Assembly: GCA_030612945.1 (NCBI GenBank)
Contig: JAUWMY010000141.1
Location: 1 to 6,682, forward strand
From: Desulfobacteraceae bacterium
GTDB lineage: Bacteria > Desulfobacterota > DSM-4660 > Desulfatiglandales > Desulfatiglandaceae
DNA: 6,682 bases
Direction: 5' to 3'
The position numbers were made by a program, and so were the translations under genes. Each line of letters begins with the position of its first letter. Within the stretch, counting starts at the first letter, position 1. The notes below the pieces were generated by a model, which worked only from the letters and a program-made list of their open reading frames with translations, made no database searches and was not told the DNA's origin. Of the stretch, positions 5,980-6,682 are shown piece by piece.

Positions 5980-6008
5980 ACTATAACAGACGAATCATTT
6001 TGACACAA
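5980..6008 (-). promoter_or_regulatory. Candidate promoter of the ParB-like gene
   Basis: On the minus strand TTGTGT (6003-6008) and TATAGT (5980-5985, five of six consensus bases) are spaced by exactly 17 bp. The predicted transcription start near 5973 gives a leader of about 35 nt to the ATG at 5938. The -35 overlaps a plus-strand TTGACA at 6000-6005. Confidence 0.5.
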
Positions 6009-6031
6009 AACATTTTTCTTGATAGCTATCA
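6000..6031 (+). promoter_or_regulatory. Plus-strand TTGACA and perfect 12-bp palindrome in the divergent control region
   Basis: TTGACA at 6000-6005 is a perfect -35 facing the hydrolase gene, but no good -10 lies at 16-18 bp. That position is instead occupied by a perfect 12-bp palindrome TGATAGCTATCA (6020-6031), which could be an operator. A leader from here to the ATG at 6205 would be about 170 nt. The rest of 6032-6187 holds only a TACCCAA direct repeat (6112-6118 and 6128-6134) and an alternative weak promoter, TTGAAC 6146-6151 with TAGGGT 6170-6175. No RNA gene or other coding sequence is seen there. Confidence 0.35.
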
Positions 6032-6204
6032 CTTCATCAAAACGGCGTATCGTTTTCCAACTGTTTTCAGTTGAGATTTGCAGATGCCCTGCGTCCATAT
6101 GCCATGGTGTCTACCCAAAAGAGGGCTTACCCAATATATACCATTTTGAACTCAAATTTTATGCAACATTAGGGTAAAGATTGTAAGAAAGGAGGGAGTG
6201 AATA

Positions 6205-6682
6205 ATGAAAGTTGCTATTTATCAGACTAGCCCAGTCCTTTTGAATATCAAAGCCAACCTGGAAGAGGTTATCAGCAAAATCCATCAAGGCCGGGAAAAG
6301 GGTGCCCAACTAATTGTTTTCCCGGAACTGGCGCTAACAGGATATTTTGTAGGACAGAAGTATCACACGGTTGCGCTCAGGCTTGATTCTAAGGAGATCA
6401 AACAGTTGACAGACGCCACGAAAGGGACTGCTGCTGTAGTTGGTTTTATTGAAGAATCAAAATCAATGAATTTTTACAATTCAGCCCTTGTGGCAGTTGA
6501 CGGAGAAATCCTGTTCACCTACCGTAAGTTAAACCTACCCAATTATGGCGTGTTTGAGGAACGGAAGTACTTTTCCCATGGAAAGCAGATCCCTGTCTTC
6601 AGGCTCAATGATTTTACCATCGCCGTCTTTATCTGTAACGACCTCTGGCATCCTTCCTTGCCTTACCTCGGTGTATGCCAGA
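6205..6682 (+). CDS. Carbon-nitrogen hydrolase (nitrilase superfamily), 3' end outside window
   Basis: The first 159 residues are present, with no stop before the window ends, so the gene is partial only because of the edge. Members hydrolyse nitrile or amide C-N bonds, or supply ammonia from glutamine when fused to NAD synthetase. The Glu-Lys-Cys catalytic triad is visible: E41 in FPELALTGY, K108 in YRKLNLPNYGVFEE, and C144 in FICNDLWHP. A typical stand-alone family member is about 260-300 residues, so roughly half is missing. The KLNLPNYGVFEE and NDLWHP style resembles amidase-like and NAD-synthetase glutaminase-like branches rather than classical aromatic nitrilases. Substrate and any C-terminal synthetase domain cannot be judged from this portion. 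The ATG is supported by a strong Shine-Dalgarno, AAAGGAGGG at 6188-6196, 8 nt upstream. It is divergent from the ParB-like gene. Confidence 0.9.
   Translation, partial: MKVAIYQTSPVLLNIKANLEEVISKIHQGREKGAQLIVFPELALTGYFVGQKYHTVALRLDSKEIKQLTDATKGTAAVVGFIEESKSMNFYNSALVAVDGEILFTYRKLNLPNYGVFEERKYFSHGKQIPVFRLNDFTIAVFICNDLWHPSLPYLGVCQ

Overview
The window reads as an osmoprotection locus from a Gram-negative bacterium. Four plus-strand genes encode the complete set of parts for a glycine betaine/choline-class ABC importer (OpuC/OsmF/ProX type): two permeases, one ATPase with tandem CBS domains, and one periplasmic binding protein. A convergent minus-strand gene encodes a ParB-like/DUF4032-type protein. 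A carbon-nitrogen hydrolase (nitrilase superfamily) gene then runs off the right edge. The binding protein has an ordinary cleavable signal peptide and no lipobox, which argues for a Gram-negative cell. The moderate base composition and intergenic spaces full of long hairpins and inverted repeats recall Desulfobacterota (sulfate-reducer type) genomes, but no taxonomic marker is present, so that placement is only a guess.

Layout: 1-104 carries a promoter-like sequence. 105-1574 is a permease whose C-terminal ~210 residues are a normal OpuCB-like domain, while its first ~270 residues are an unusual extension: a four-cysteine zinc ribbon followed by about seven predicted membrane segments. 1575-1877 is a 303-bp non-coding gap packed with inverted and tandem short repeats, ending in a TTGACA promoter element. 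1878-2987 (ATPase) and 2992-3756 (second permease) are tightly coupled, with 4 bp between them. 3757-3973 contains a ~142-nt imperfect hairpin placed just before the binding-protein gene (3974-4894). 4895-5005 is an elaborate multi-stem terminator between convergent genes. 5006-5938 (minus) is the ParB-like gene. 5939-6204 is a divergent control region with face-to-face promoter elements and a perfect 12-bp palindrome. 6205-6682 is the truncated hydrolase.

How the parts should work together: the binding protein captures a quaternary-amine solute in the periplasm and delivers it to a channel built from the two unequal permeases. The ATPase powers import, and its CBS pair probably gates activity in response to ionic strength or a nucleotide. 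The zinc-ribbon/membrane extension on the first permease is the most novel protein feature and may be an extra sensing or docking module. The most striking nucleic-acid feature is the 3789-3930 hairpin, whose imperfect pairs are mostly G-U when read in the operon's sense direction. This suggests a structure selected as RNA on the permease/binding-protein transcript. Nothing in the window links the ParB-like gene or the hydrolase functionally to the transporter.
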